Shown here: positions 45,545 through 55,890 of the stretch, one piece after another
Layout: every line of letters starts with the position of its first letter
Numbering within the stretch: position 1 is the stretch's first letter
Assembly: GCA_025435555.1 (NCBI GenBank)
Contig: JAIWWG010000049.1
Coordinates: 186,001 to 250,000 of the forward strand
Reading direction: 5' to 3'
Length of the DNA: 64,000 nucleotides
Source: Chytriomyces cf. hyalinus JEL632
Taxonomy: Eukaryota > Chytridiomycota > Chytridiomycetes > Chytridiales > Chytriomycetaceae
Program-made: the position numbers and the translations under genes
The notes under the pieces: generated by a model
The model's input: the letters and a program-made list of their open reading frames with translations, nothing else
Databases searched by the model: none
What the model was told of the DNA's origin: nothing

Positions 45545-45648
45545 TTTTCGTCTTCTTTTTTTTCTGTTTTTAACTAACGAATATTGGCTAACATAATGAT
45601 TGCATGCTGATTATAGAGATTCCAAAATAAATATTCTCTAAATATTTT
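45545..45648. promoter_or_regulatory. Divergent promoter (mL40 / F-box-ankyrin gene)
   Basis: 104 bp between start codons; AAATAAATATTCTCTAAATA lies just before the + strand ATG. Confidence 0.4.
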
Positions 45649-46863
45649 ATGAACTGCATCCCGTATGAGATTGCGAGACTGATCGCACTGTGCCTTCCTG
45701 TCGACACCCGCCTGGCTGCGGTAGCCACAGCTTCGAACTCCCACTTTACGCAGCTGATCCTGTCTGATAATTCGTTCGCTCGTGAGCATCTGGCAACATA
45801 TCTAAAGACTCATCCGCATGTCTCAATCGGACGAGGGACATGGACACTGCTCCCATTCACATACAAGTGCGCCATCTACGCCCGATTCATAACCGACGCA
45901 AATTACTACTTTGGAAGCTGCATTACTGCAGTGTACCCAATCCCAAATCACGCGTCAAGGCTTGTGTCGCGGCTGCTGGACGGCACATGCATCGATCTGC
46001 GCAAATATGCACTCAACCTGGTTGACTTTCTGTGTGCAAATGCCTGCCCCGAGGCTCTCAAACTTTCAGTCGTTCATCCAAACATGGCTTGGACGAAACC
46101 TGTCGCACAGCATTTCTTTCTGCACACAATTACTGGAAACAGATCCGATATGCTTGAATTCTTGTTGAAACAGACGCTTGTCGTTCCAGAGTTTGGAGCA
46201 AGCGCTGATCTCACGCATCTTATTGAGAGTGCGACTCAGTTTGGACATGTAGACCTCGTCCGACAACTGCTTTCCGATGGCAGATCAGACCCTTCAATCA
46301 ACGACGGTGCCCCCTTACGTGAAGCAGCATCGACTGGAAACATTGATCTTGTTGCGTTGCTTCTTCAAGACACGCGCGTGCATCCAAACCCGTCTTGGCA
46401 GTTGATCAAACCCGCCATATTCGAAGCAACGCGTCACGGGCATGAACACGTTGTAAAGATGCTGCTTGCAGATCCACGCACGGATCCAAGTCTGCCAAAC
46501 TGGTCGACGCTGGTTCGAGCTGTGCATGATCGGCGGATTGGGATTGTAAACGTCTTGTTGGGTGATGCCCGTGTGGACCCAGCGGCGAACGAGAGCGCAG
46601 CGTTGCGGATTGCATGCTCAGGTTCGAATCCAAATGAGGACCTTGTGAGGGTATTGATGGCGGATGGAAGGGTCGACCCAAACTGTTGGGAAGGAGCGTT
46701 GCTTTTAAATGCCGGGATGTTGCGTCAACGAGGGATTGTTAAGGCTTTGTTGGAAGGTGATCGCGTGCATGACAGCATTAGATTCGGAGTGGCTCTGACT
46801 GAGGCGGAAAGGGCTCGTTTGAAAGAGATTGAGGCTTTATTAACAGGAGTTGCTGAACCTTGA
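45649..46863 (+). CDS. F-box-like / ankyrin-repeat protein, copy 1
   Basis: Intronless, 404 residues. The N-terminus MNCIPYEIARLIALCLPVDT resembles an F-box and is followed by the family signature AVATASNSHFTQLIL. From about residue 180 come degenerate ankyrin-type repeats: TQFGHVDLVRQLLSDGRSDP, STGNIDLVALLLQDTRVHPN, TRHGHEHVVKMLLADPRTDP, VHDRRIGIVNVLLGDARVDP. Such proteins are numerous in chytrid genomes and may recruit targets to SCF ubiquitin ligases. It is the longest and only clearly intact one of a tandem trio. Confidence 0.8.
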   Translation: MNCIPYEIARLIALCLPVDTRLAAVATASNSHFTQLILSDNSFAREHLATYLKTHPHVSIGRGTWTLLPFTYKCAIYARFITDANYYFGSCITAVYPIPNHASRLVSRLLDGTCIDLRKYALNLVDFLCANACPEALKLSVVHPNMAWTKPVAQHFFLHTITGNRSDMLEFLLKQTLVVPEFGASADLTHLIESATQFGHVDLVRQLLSDGRSDPSINDGAPLREAASTGNIDLVALLLQDTRVHPNPSWQLIKPAIFEATRHGHEHVVKMLLADPRTDPSLPNWSTLVRAVHDRRIGIVNVLLGDARVDPAANESAALRIACSGSNPNEDLVRVLMADGRVDPNCWEGALLLNAGMLRQRGIVKALLEGDRVHDSIRFGVALTEAERARLKEIEALLTGVAEP

Positions 46864-46883
46864 CTCCAAAATAGAAACCGCGT

Positions 46884-47690
46884 ATGAACAACCTGCCTTA
46901 CGACGTTGCACGACTGATTGCGGTCCGACTGCCAGTGAGCACTTGACAGCTATAGCCACGGCATCCAACTTGCACTTTACTCAGCTTCTCTTCTTTGACG
47001 ACATGTTTGCACGTTCACACCTGACGACATACTTGTTGAATAATGCGCTGGAACCGTCACGCACGGCGAATGGGCTCTACTTCCCTTTGCTTGCAAGTGC
47101 ACAAAGTATGCGCATTTGATCGCTGACCCAAGTCACCAGCTTTGCCAACGCTTGTACCCACCCACCATTGCGCTCAGTCAGAATCGTGTCCAAGCTAATG
47201 AACGGCCTCTGCATCGTCAACCTAGATCAGCATATAATCAGGTTGATTGACTTTCTGTGCTTGACCACGCATCCAGACGCTGTCAAAGTGGCCATCAACC
47301 ATCCAAACGTGGCGTGGACACCCGATGTCGCCGACCGTATATTCCTCCATTCAGCCAGTTCCAAAACAACCGACATACTTGATTTGTGGGCGGCTCGATC
47401 TGATCCTGACGCCGAAGATTGCAGTCCGGGGTCGGGGATCTTCGACGCAGTGTTGGCGCTACGACGTGATACCAGATGCGCCAAAACAGTCGAAATGTAG
47501 GACCTTTTGTGTCCAAACATTGGATTGCATGTACTGCAGCAACCATCTTCAACACGAAACTTGGTGCTGTGAATTATGTGGATGCATCGATTCGAACTTG
47601 GTTTTATTTTGCTCAAATCTGCGAACTCGGTCATGACTGCATGGCGCAGCTGTTTGCGCTGGATATGTACGATAGGACGCCATGACGTGT
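46884..47690 (+). pseudogene. F-box-like / ankyrin-type gene, copy 2, decayed
   Basis: Begins MNNLPYDVARLIAVRLPVST and then stops; the matching continuation LTAIATASNLHFTQLLFFDD is in another frame. Further family segments (RLIDFLCL-type, HPNVAWTPDVADRIFLHSAS) appear in shif­ted frames down to about 47500, after which similarity fades. Several indels in a row point to real decay rather than a single sequence error. Confidence 0.75.
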
Positions 47691-47787
47691 GTGTGGTGAC
47701 TTGGAACAGAGGGTTGCATTTGAAGGCACAGCAACAAAAGATGGCGCCACTCCTCACTCAGGATATTGACAACTATTCCATGTCCGC

Positions 47788-48633
47788 ATGAACACGATCC
47801 CTCATGAACTGGGGAGACTGATTGCTGCCCACCTGCCCATCGACACACATCTCGTGGGAATTGCTACAGCCTCAAACACGCAGTTCACGCAGCTGATCTT
47901 GTTCAATGACTCGTTCGCACGCACGCATTTGGTGACTTGTTTGACAAGCAGCTCGATGCTTGCCCTCAGTGGCGACGTTTGGCCCCTCCTTCCGTTCAGC
48001 TACAAGTGCGCAGCGTACGAGCAGTTGATCCAGGATTCAAAGTACTGCCATTCCAACCAGTTTACACCATTCCCGCTCTCAAACGCGCAGTCAATCCTAC
48101 TTGCGTGTAGATTGATGAACGGCACCTGCATCGACCAGCATGCATACGCTCTGAGGCTGATTGACTGTCTCTGCTCAAACGCACATTCAGACCCACTCAG
48201 GCTCACAAGGACTCATCCAAACACGATCCCAGACTGTTTCACCTCAACCAATATCACTCTTTTCCTTGAACGAGCCACTCAATTCGGATACATGTCCCTT
48301 GTCCGCTGGTTACTCGAGGACGGCAGGGCTGATCCCACAGTCAACGACGGCGCTCCGTTACGCAATGCATGTGCTTTGGGTGATACTGCTTTGGTACATC
48401 TGCTGCTTCAAGACCCACGTGTGTATGTGAATCAATGTTCCAATGAAAGGAGACCTGCAATTTGTGAAGCGACGCGTCATGGGCACTGTCACATTGTCAA
48501 AATGCTTCTTGCGGATCCACGCACGGATTTAAACTTGCCCAGTTGGTCGTCAGTGCTGGTACAGGCAGTTCATAGTGGACGTGTTGACGTAGTCGAGCTT
48601 TTGGATGATCCTCGTGGATGCGGCAGTGATTGA
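47788..48633 (+). CDS. F-box-like / ankyrin-repeat protein, copy 3 (shortened)
   Basis: Intronless, 281 residues: MNTIPHELGRLIAAHLPIDT, then GIATASNTQFTQLILFNDSF, and ankyrin-type repeats (TQFGYMSLVRWLLEDGRADP, ALGDTALVHLLLQDPRVYVN, TRHGHCHIVKMLLADPRTDL). It ends about 120 residues earlier than copy 1, inside what would be a further repeat (HSGRVDVVELLDDPRGCGSD), so the C-terminus is probably truncated. It may still be functional. Confidence 0.7.
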   Translation: MNTIPHELGRLIAAHLPIDTHLVGIATASNTQFTQLILFNDSFARTHLVTCLTSSSMLALSGDVWPLLPFSYKCAAYEQLIQDSKYCHSNQFTPFPLSNAQSILLACRLMNGTCIDQHAYALRLIDCLCSNAHSDPLRLTRTHPNTIPDCFTSTNITLFLERATQFGYMSLVRWLLEDGRADPTVNDGAPLRNACALGDTALVHLLLQDPRVYVNQCSNERRPAICEATRHGHCHIVKMLLADPRTDLNLPSWSSVLVQAVHSGRVDVVELLDDPRGCGSD

Positions 48634-48853
48634 CTGCATCGAGATATGACAAGGATAGTAGATGCGCTTACAGCGAATTAAAATGTATTTATTGCGTTTT
48701 TATGGTTTTCTATTTTCGATTGCGATTACGTGTAGATTGGTTGCTGTACTGAGGAGTAGAAGGTCAGAGATTGCGAAAGAAGAACTGAAGAGGACTGAAA
48801 GAAGGATTTGAGAAGTGAAAAAAGGAAAAAAAAAGGCCGAGGCTGTCCGACAT

Positions 48854-49477
48854 TCACTTTGGCAGAGCATATGGAAACTGAATCAAAGCAGGCATCTCTG
48901 GCTTCAACCACGCCTCGTTGCCCGGTGTCGCAACGGTTGCCAAGTACGCCGCCCAAGTGAAAGCAATGCTGTTGAGCGCAGCGAGTCTCAAACCCGGAGC
49001 ACGAAGTCCCCAAGTGGCCAGTGCATTCATCCAAGGAAGAAACGTCCACGCAAGAGCGCCAACGTCAGGCATTTGTTCTTTTGCCGTCTCAAAGGCAGTT
49101 GGGTCGTCATGCACCAATGCAGCACTTGCATAGAGGAAACTAAAAGTCAATGGGGGGGCAAAGAGTGCTTGCTGGGCCGCCGCTTGGAGCACGGCGGTGG
49201 AGAAACGGATGCCACCGGGTCCCACAGGGAATGCCTTTGTAAGAAGGAAGGATGACGAGAAGCCGTACCAGCTCACGATGCCGAGTCCGAAAGAGGCAGT
49301 CTTGAGCGACCGGATGGGATCCCATTGAGTGCTGAAAGATGCGAGAGTTGCATGGATGGAGAGCGATGGGTCTGTGGATGCTGTGATGAGCTGGGATGCA
49401 ATGTCGGCGCTGAAGAAGGTAGCTGTGGCCAGTGTCGTTCTCGGCAAGAGTGCTTGCAGAAGGACTCTGCTGGCCAT
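48854..49477 (-). CDS. Mpv17/PMP22-like membrane protein, paralogue 1
   Basis: 207 residues from the Met at 49477 (MASRVLLQALLPRTTLATAT), chosen because the two paralogues start at the same residue; an in-frame Met 20 codons upstream is possible. Hydrophobic segments are ASFGLGIVSWYGFSSSFLL, AQQALFAPPLTFSFLYASAA and WTFLPWMNALATWGLRAPGL. The pattern FG-x-x-x-WYG, QQxLFAPP, W-x-FLPW-x-N fits a divergent Mpv17/PMP22 protein of the mitochondrial inner or peroxisomal membrane. First of three tandem copies on the same strand. Confidence 0.7.
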   Translation of the reverse strand: MASRVLLQALLPRTTLATATFFSADIASQLITASTDPSLSIHATLASFSTQWDPIRSLKTASFGLGIVSWYGFSSSFLLTKAFPVGPGGIRFSTAVLQAAAQQALFAPPLTFSFLYASAALVHDDPTAFETAKEQMPDVGALAWTFLPWMNALATWGLRAPGLRLAALNSIAFTWAAYLATVATPGNEAWLKPEMPALIQFPYALPK

Positions 49478-49760
49478 GAAACTGATTTCGGATGTGTTTT
49501 TTTGTTGGGAGAGAGATCCGGGTGGTGGACTGTGCATTGCGTTGGTCCGTTCTGATTGGTCAGTTTCTGATTGGTGATGGACGGTCAATTAAAAATCTGA
49601 ATAAAAATTGTTCATTAGGGTTACCAGGGGCACAAACATCTCAGACCTTCTTTTTGCTTCTTATTTATCCACTTTTTTTGCGCTATTTATTAATATCTTT
49701 CTGTTTATATTTATCTTCTTCTTTTTATGTTTATCTATTAGAAAACTAGGACACTATTTA

Positions 49761-49796
49761 TCCATATTTTATCCATATTTTATCCATATTTTATCC
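49761..49796. repeat. Short tandem repeat, about 11-bp unit, three-plus copies
   Basis: TCCATATTTTA repeated head to tail in the spacer between Mpv17-like copies 1 and 2. Confidence 0.8.
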
Positions 49797-49892
49797 ACAG
49801 CTGCGTCTTTGCAATGATGATATGCTTTATTATTGTAAGTTGTATGCTCGTGCAGTTTTTGATATGTACAGTAATTATAGTCCGATGGCCAT

Positions 49893-50459
49893 TCACTCGT
49901 CCCTTGGGGTCGCGACTGTTGCCAAGTAAGTGGCCCAACCAAACGCAATCCCATTCAACGTCGCAGCCTTAAAAGTCGGGTTCCGAATAGCCCAGTTCGC
50001 AAGCCCATTCGCCCACGGCAAGAAAGTCCATGCAAGAGCCCCAACTTCCGGCAGCTGATCTTTGGCCGTCTCAAATGCCGACTCATCATCATGCACCAGC
50101 GCTGCACTTGCATACAAGAAGCTGAACGTAAGTGGCGGCGCAAACAGTGCTTGTTGTGTGGCTGCTTGGAGCATGGCAGTTGCAAATGTGATTCCCTTGG
50201 ATGAAGCGGGGAACACTCGAGCAACGAGGAAGGATGTGGAGAAACCGTACCAGCCGACAACTCCGAGGCCGAAAGCGGCAGTTTTCGCGGACCGAGCGGG
50301 ATCCCATTCGTTGGAGAAGCTTGCGAGAGTTGGAAGTGCTGTGCATTCGTTTGCAGTTGTGGTGGTGAGGAGTTGGGATGCAATGTCGGCGCTGAAGAAG
50401 GTTGCCGTTGCCACTGTGGATCGTGGGAAGAGTGCTTGAAAGAGGATTCGGGCGGCCAT
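49893..50459 (-). CDS. Mpv17/PMP22-like membrane protein, paralogue 2
   Basis: 188 residues, intronless. Starts MAARILFQALFPRSTVATAT and keeps the same core (GWYGFSTSFLVARVFP, QQALFAPPLTFSFLYASAAL, WTFLPWANGLANWAIR, ATYLATVATP). The variable Thr-rich segment after the first helix is shorter than in paralogue 3. Mitochondrial or peroxisomal membrane location is inferred from the family. Confidence 0.7.
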   Translation of the reverse strand: MAARILFQALFPRSTVATATFFSADIASQLLTTTTANECTALPTLASFSNEWDPARSAKTAAFGLGVVGWYGFSTSFLVARVFPASSKGITFATAMLQAATQQALFAPPLTFSFLYASAALVHDDESAFETAKDQLPEVGALAWTFLPWANGLANWAIRNPTFKAATLNGIAFGWATYLATVATPRDE

Positions 50460-50571
50460 GTTTATGCGTTGTTGGGTTGGTTGGAATGCAAGGAAGGAGA
50501 TTTCGGAGATGATTTTTTCCTTTATTTTTCAGCGGTGGCGGATATTTAAGGCCATCTCCCCAAAGTAACAT

Positions 50572-51116
50572 TATAAATATTTATTACAAATGATGACAGA
50601 AAATAAAAGGGCGCCTTCGAATCAGCCGCGCGTCATTTCGAATCCCGACTCTTGCACTCGAGCAACCACCCAGGTCCTTTTCAAATGCAACGACGGGAAC
50701 AGCTGAAACCTGCCAACTACTTGACCAGTCCAATTCCCACTTTTGCTTATCGGAAGGATACCCTCCTCGCGTGTGTCACGTGTTTGTTTTTATTTTAAGA
50801 GGCCGGCGGGCGTGAGTAATACTTGCGTGATGTGTCTCACTGAGAAAAATGACTCCCCCAAGCGCTCCTTAAATCGACAACAGGCAGCTCGGGTGTCTGC
50901 TTGAAGAGCTGCTTCAGGTGTGTAAATGAGTCACAAGTGCTGGTTACCTACATAGAACATTATTCTCGCTACCAGTGCATTTATTCAAAAAACTGCTATT
51001 ACAATCATTACGTGCATCTACCAATGTGCATTCAAATGCTACCATTATACCATTACTTGTATACCCACAGGAGTAAATTCAGACACATTCCAACAAACCC
51101 GTACATGCAAGCGATA
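50572..51116. other. Intergenic, no gene seen
   Basis: About 550 bp between Mpv17-like copies 2 and 3. One open frame at 50901-51245 overlaps the end of copy 3 and lacks protein-like features. No repeat or RNA gene seen. Confidence 0.45.
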
Positions 51117-51752
51117 TCAACTTGGCGTAGCAACCACGGCCAAATACGTAGCCCACCCCGTAGAAACCGAAGCCAACGCCGCCTTCTTCAAACCAGGAGA
51201 CCGAATCCCCCAATTCACGAGTCCATTCACCCACGGCAAGAATGACCACGCAGTGGCTCCAACACCGGGCAACTGTTCCTTTGCCGTTTCGAACGCAGTT
51301 TCATCACCGTGAAGTACAGCGGCACTCGAGTACAAGAAACTAAACGTCAATGGCGGTGCGAACAGCGCCTGTTGTGCGGAGGATTGGAGGAGCGCCATGG
51401 AGAGGGTGATTCCTTTTTTGCTGCATGCTGGAAGCACCTTGGAGAGGACGAAGGTTGTCGAGAAGCCGTACCAACTGACAATGCTGAGTCCGAATGCCGC
51501 GCTTTTCGCGGAGCGGGAAAGGTCCCATTCGGATGTGAAGCTATCGAGAGAGCCTGAGATGGAGTCGAGGGATTCGAGGGGTCTGAGGGATGTGAGCGAG
51601 GAGGTGGAGGTGGAGCCACTCGACAGTGACGATAACGACTGTTCGCTGGATGCATGTGCGATAGCTTGGGATGCTACGTCGGCGGTAAAGAATGTGGCGG
51701 TTGCCATTGTGGAACGGGGCAAAAGAGCTTGAAGCAAAACACGGCCTGCCAT
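51117..51752 (-). CDS. Mpv17/PMP22-like membrane protein, paralogue 3
   Basis: 211 residues. Starts MAGRVLLQALLPRSTMATAT and has the shared core (SWYGFSTTFVLSKVLP, QQALFAPPLTFSFLYSSAAV, WSFLPWVNGLVNWGIRSP, ATYLAVVATP). It differs by a Ser/Thr-rich insertion of about 40 residues after the first helix. The three copies evolve mainly in this loop, while the membrane core is conserved. Confidence 0.7.
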   Translation of the reverse strand: MAGRVLLQALLPRSTMATATFFTADVASQAIAHASSEQSLSSLSSGSTSTSSLTSLRPLESLDSISGSLDSFTSEWDLSRSAKSAAFGLSIVSWYGFSTTFVLSKVLPACSKKGITLSMALLQSSAQQALFAPPLTFSFLYSSAAVLHGDETAFETAKEQLPGVGATAWSFLPWVNGLVNWGIRSPGLKKAALASVSTGWATYLAVVATPS

Positions 51753-51900
51753 TTGTTTTTTCTATCTATGTGAAACAGGGAAGTGGAATCACATGCGTCA
51801 TTTTTATACCCTTCGGTCACTTTGAAAATCTTGGGATTTACCCCCACAAAGTTTCACAAATTTTTTTTCGCGAGGCCGTGAGGCGCACTTTTACTTTTTT

Positions 51901-54900
51901 TCACGCGCATAAACTGTTCAATGCCTCCTGAACCACATCCAAACACTCCACTTCACCCCTATACTGATTCTTGACATACATATTCAACCCATGCTCCAAC
52001 TCCCCCTTCAAACACATTTCAAAATGCATCCACTCGCTTCGTAAACTCATGTCAGAGTAATTCAATCGACTCGCTAAACTCTGCGTCTGCTTCAGCTTTT
52101 CCGTGTATTCGAAATGCACTGTACTGAGTTTCGTGATTTGTTCCTCTGTTGCTGTGGGGCTCATGACGAGCGTTTCCATTCGTGATACGGACACGCTAAG
52201 TGTTGCCGTTTCTTTTAGGGACTGCTTGTATTCTGCTGCGAGGGTTGGGAAACGGGATGCAATGATTGATGTGGCGTGTTGGAGCGATTGGATGGCGTCG
52301 TACATGTGTTCAGCCAGTTTGAAAGAACTTGGAACGTGCTGTTTTTCGAATAAAATGGAAACAAAAGAGTGTGTCCATCAGCATCGTATCCATGTTAAGA
52401 AATAAAAGTTACCTGTTTCAAATAAACGCCTTCAACTCGCGTCAACGCATTTGCGAGGACATGCCGCCCTACCGGCGTATCACCATACTCATCATCACCA
52501 TAGAGATCCGATACCCCCGCATCCATCCTCGAAATTTGAAAACGCGCCTGCAATATCCCCGCACACGATGTTTTCGCTGACATACCCAGCTTCCGAGAAG
52601 CTTGACTGGCATCGTTCAGCGCATGTGCAAAGGGAACACAACGTGCCGTGATGGAAGAGTAATATGCGAGGGAGCTTTCCATGGAGTCGATTGTGTTTGG
52701 GTATGTGTATTCGATGGTGTCTAATATGGATTCGACTTTCTCAGATGTCGTTTGTTCGATGGCTGTTTTCTGTGAAGGTGCGAAACGTGGTTAGGGATTA
52801 CTCGCAGATAAGCTCGCTGGAATGGGACTCACATCGAGGATGCGGTCTGATAGAAATTCTCGCAGGTGTGTGTGGGATGATAGAATGTGATGTGTGATGA
52901 CGTATTTGAGAAATGCATCTACACGCCAACTTTTTAGTGCCCAAAGTCAAAAATTACAATATGCTGCCGTCTTTTACTCACTTAGTCGATTAACAAGTTG
53001 CTTGATAATGACTCCTGGTCTCATTGCACTGGCTGCATTGTTGACTGAACCAATGTTGCTAAAGACGGGTCTATTGGTAATTTTAGAAGATGGACAATCT
53101 ATGTTGTTTAAAAACTTACAGAATCAAGTCGGGATACTCAAGGAGGAGCTGAATTTTATAGAAAAATCGTTTGGTAACGCGGTCAAGTAAAAGCTGCAAA
53201 ATGTACCTGCTTCCGCAGAAATTCGAAATCCGCCAGGATGCGATACGAAGTGACGATGGAATCCAGCTCCAGTCCCTATGTTCATGCAGGTATAAGAAAA
53301 ATAATAGGCGCAAACAAAAAAGGATAAAAAGGAATTAAAAACCTCCAAACTTTTGATGATAAACCCAGAAACAGCCCCGCGCTCGTTCCGAACCACGCGC
53401 GACACAACTGCATACCGAAACGTTTTCCCTGCATCGCTTAACCGAGTTTTATCCCGTTCAAAGGATTTTCGGGCCCTTTCCAAAAGAACATGCGAATCTA
53501 AAAAGTCTTGCACAAGTGATCCTTCATTTGCAATGTCCCCTGCAAATTTCATGTCCTCGTTCTTCAGGCTCACTAATTGGCTGCCTCCCACTTGCACCAG
53601 CCATTTGACAAATTGCAGGTATTCAGACTGCTGTATAGGATCAGAGTTGCAAGCAGCTGCAGCGACATGCATGGCCGAGTTGCCCTCCACATTCAAAAGT
53701 CCCAGGAACGTTTGCACTTCTAAATCTGCTGCCACCGACGAGCTCCGCTGAAGCCACTTCACAAACGCTTGTGCCATCTCAACATCCCCACACTCGGCTG
53801 CCAGATGCAAAATACTCCGATTCAAGGGATCAAGCATTGTCGCATCAACCTTGGAAGATGCGTTGAATAATAAGGCTTTTACGATTTGAGTGTTTCCGAT
53901 ACGCGCGTGATGAAGAATGGGTGTCAAATTGCGGTTATCTTCTTCGTTGACAATTTCTGGGCAATGTTCCAACAACCAATCCATTGTGAGCTGGGTTGAT
54001 GCGAGATGGAATGCGTTGAGTCCTGCATTATTGCATTTGATGGCATTCATGAGGAGTGGCAGTGCTTCGACACGGTTTTCGCGCGATGCGACAAGAAATG
54101 GGGTATTTCCATGTACGTCTTGAGTGGACGTGAGAGCATTGTGTGATGTGAGGACGGGTATGATTTTCATTGCCTCTGATGATTTGCATGCAATGTGGAG
54201 TGGGCATTCTAGCAGGTAGTTTTGTGAGTCCGGATTGTATCCTTTTTTAAGCACTGTGTTTTCGTTAGCTGATATCGACAAGCCACCAAATAACAAACTC
54301 ACAGTATTCAACAGCGACGAAACATCCATTGCGACAAGCGTAATGCAGCAATCCGTCCCCATTCTCTTTGCGAACATCAATGTACCGACTTCCATCTTGA
54401 CTTTTCAACGGCTGTGCATCTCCACTTTCGAAAAACGAGTTCACCGTTGCCAAATCCAATGTTAAAATCGATTTCCAAAGGCGCGCATTTTCGATACACG
54501 TTTTCTCGAGCACAGCTACATTGCAAGTCATGTATTCCACAACCGCTTCAACCGTCGCCAGCGCGTATCCAAACTCGCCGCCTTCAACATCTGAACAGAA
54601 ACTGAAATGCATCATGTAATACAGACAGGACGGTAGATTTTGAAGCTTGGAGCGAATTATGATCAAAACTAGCAGTGGGATCAACACATCGCTGGATAGA
54701 ATCAAATCTCCTGATCCTGCGGTTGGAGAACGTGTCGGTGACGCGGACCGCCGTGTCATGTCTGGATTCAATTTTCGGATGCTTTCCATGAGAGCAGAGA
54801 GTTTTTCAAAGGGAGTTCGCAGGATGGAAATGCTTGAGAAATCCTACGATGCAGGGGTGAGATGATTTGCTTGATTTGTTAACTTGTCTCAGAATTCTAA

Positions 54901-55819
54901 CCTCCACTGCCTGCATCAACGACGCCCCAAATCGAAGCGAAACGCCCATTTGAACCAAATCCAGACCTTGCAGTTTGGACACCACTTCCGAAAACGCGGC
55001 ATCTTTCTCACGCAAATGTTTCGAGACTAGAAAGTAAGTGAACTCATACGTCTTGTCCAACACATATGACTCCACATGTTGCGCTACAAGTTGATGCTGC
55101 GTTGCCGCGTCTGCGTAGTCATCGCTTGATAACACGTTCGATAGTCTTGCCAGCGACGGTTTATCAATCGAGTACACGAAATAGACAGTGTCATTGACAG
55201 CGGTCTTGATGGGTGAATTCAGTTGTTTGCAAAACAGAATCGTTTGAAAATACCTTCAACTGTTGCGCAATTTCGTCGAGAGAGTTTGTCGAAAGAATTC
55301 GGTCATTACAAGCGGCGATGCGGATAGACAAATTGAATAAAACATCTGGATGCAGTTTCGATGGGTCTTTTACGAGCTTGGCTTCGGATTCGAAGAGGGC
55401 TGATTGCGAAGTTGGCGTGTTGTTGTCTGAGACGAGAGTTGGGGGAAGGGTGCCGCCTATGAAGAGGATGGGAATGAAAGCGGCAGTCTCGGTATCAGGA
55501 TGCAGAAAGGAGGCAAGCAGAGGGTATGAATCTGGATAATGATGCAAATCGATTAAGACGGTCGCATGAAATGAGAGGATGCAACAAGATACCCACCCCC
55601 ATCAACAGTAACGCTTCCCCTCACCACCTCCACCGCCACCAGTTTGTGTGTGGTGAACTTCCCTGCATGACTGACTCGCCTGGGCACGAGAACAACTGCC
55701 TCGTCTGACTGCTCGGCCACAAGCAACGCCCAGTCTCGTCCGCCTCGAGACAATTGCCCGAACTCTTTCGGACGATCTACTCTCAGCCGCTGCACGCAGA
55801 AGGCCACATGTTTATGCAT
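51901..55819 (-). CDS. VRL1: VPS9-ankyrin-PX-BAR protein, Vrl1/VARP-like Rab5-family GEF
   Basis: ATG 55819. N-terminal exons (MHKHVAFCVQRLRVDRPKEF; LARLSNVLSSDDYADAATQH) lead to a VPS9 domain: SGDLILSSDVLIPLLVLIII, LPSCLYYMMHFSF, GEFGYALATVEAVVEYM. Ankyrin repeats follow (NYLLECPLHIACKSSEAM, DVHGNTPFLVASRENRVEAL, LNRSILHLAAECGDVEMAQA, VEGNSAMHVAAAACNS). Then a PX domain (FRYAVVSRVVRNERG, SYRILADFEFLRKQ, MRPGVIIKQLVNRL) and a BAR-type helical region (51901-52860) ending VVQEALNSLCA. About 1,050-1,100 residues; exon ends are partly approximate. This order is that of yeast Vrl1, which pairs with a second SNX-BAR protein in the VINE endosomal coat and activates Rab5-type GTPases. Divergent from SPAG16, 71 bp apart. 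Confidence 0.85.
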
Positions 55820-55890
55820 TTATGGGAATGATTTAAATGAGGGGAACGAGGGTTTGTCATAAAAACAGAAAATTAAAAGAAAAACAAAAG
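55820..55890. promoter_or_regulatory. Divergent promoter (VRL1-like / SPAG16)
   Basis: 71 bp separate the two start codons; A-rich before the SPAG16 ATG. Confidence 0.45.
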
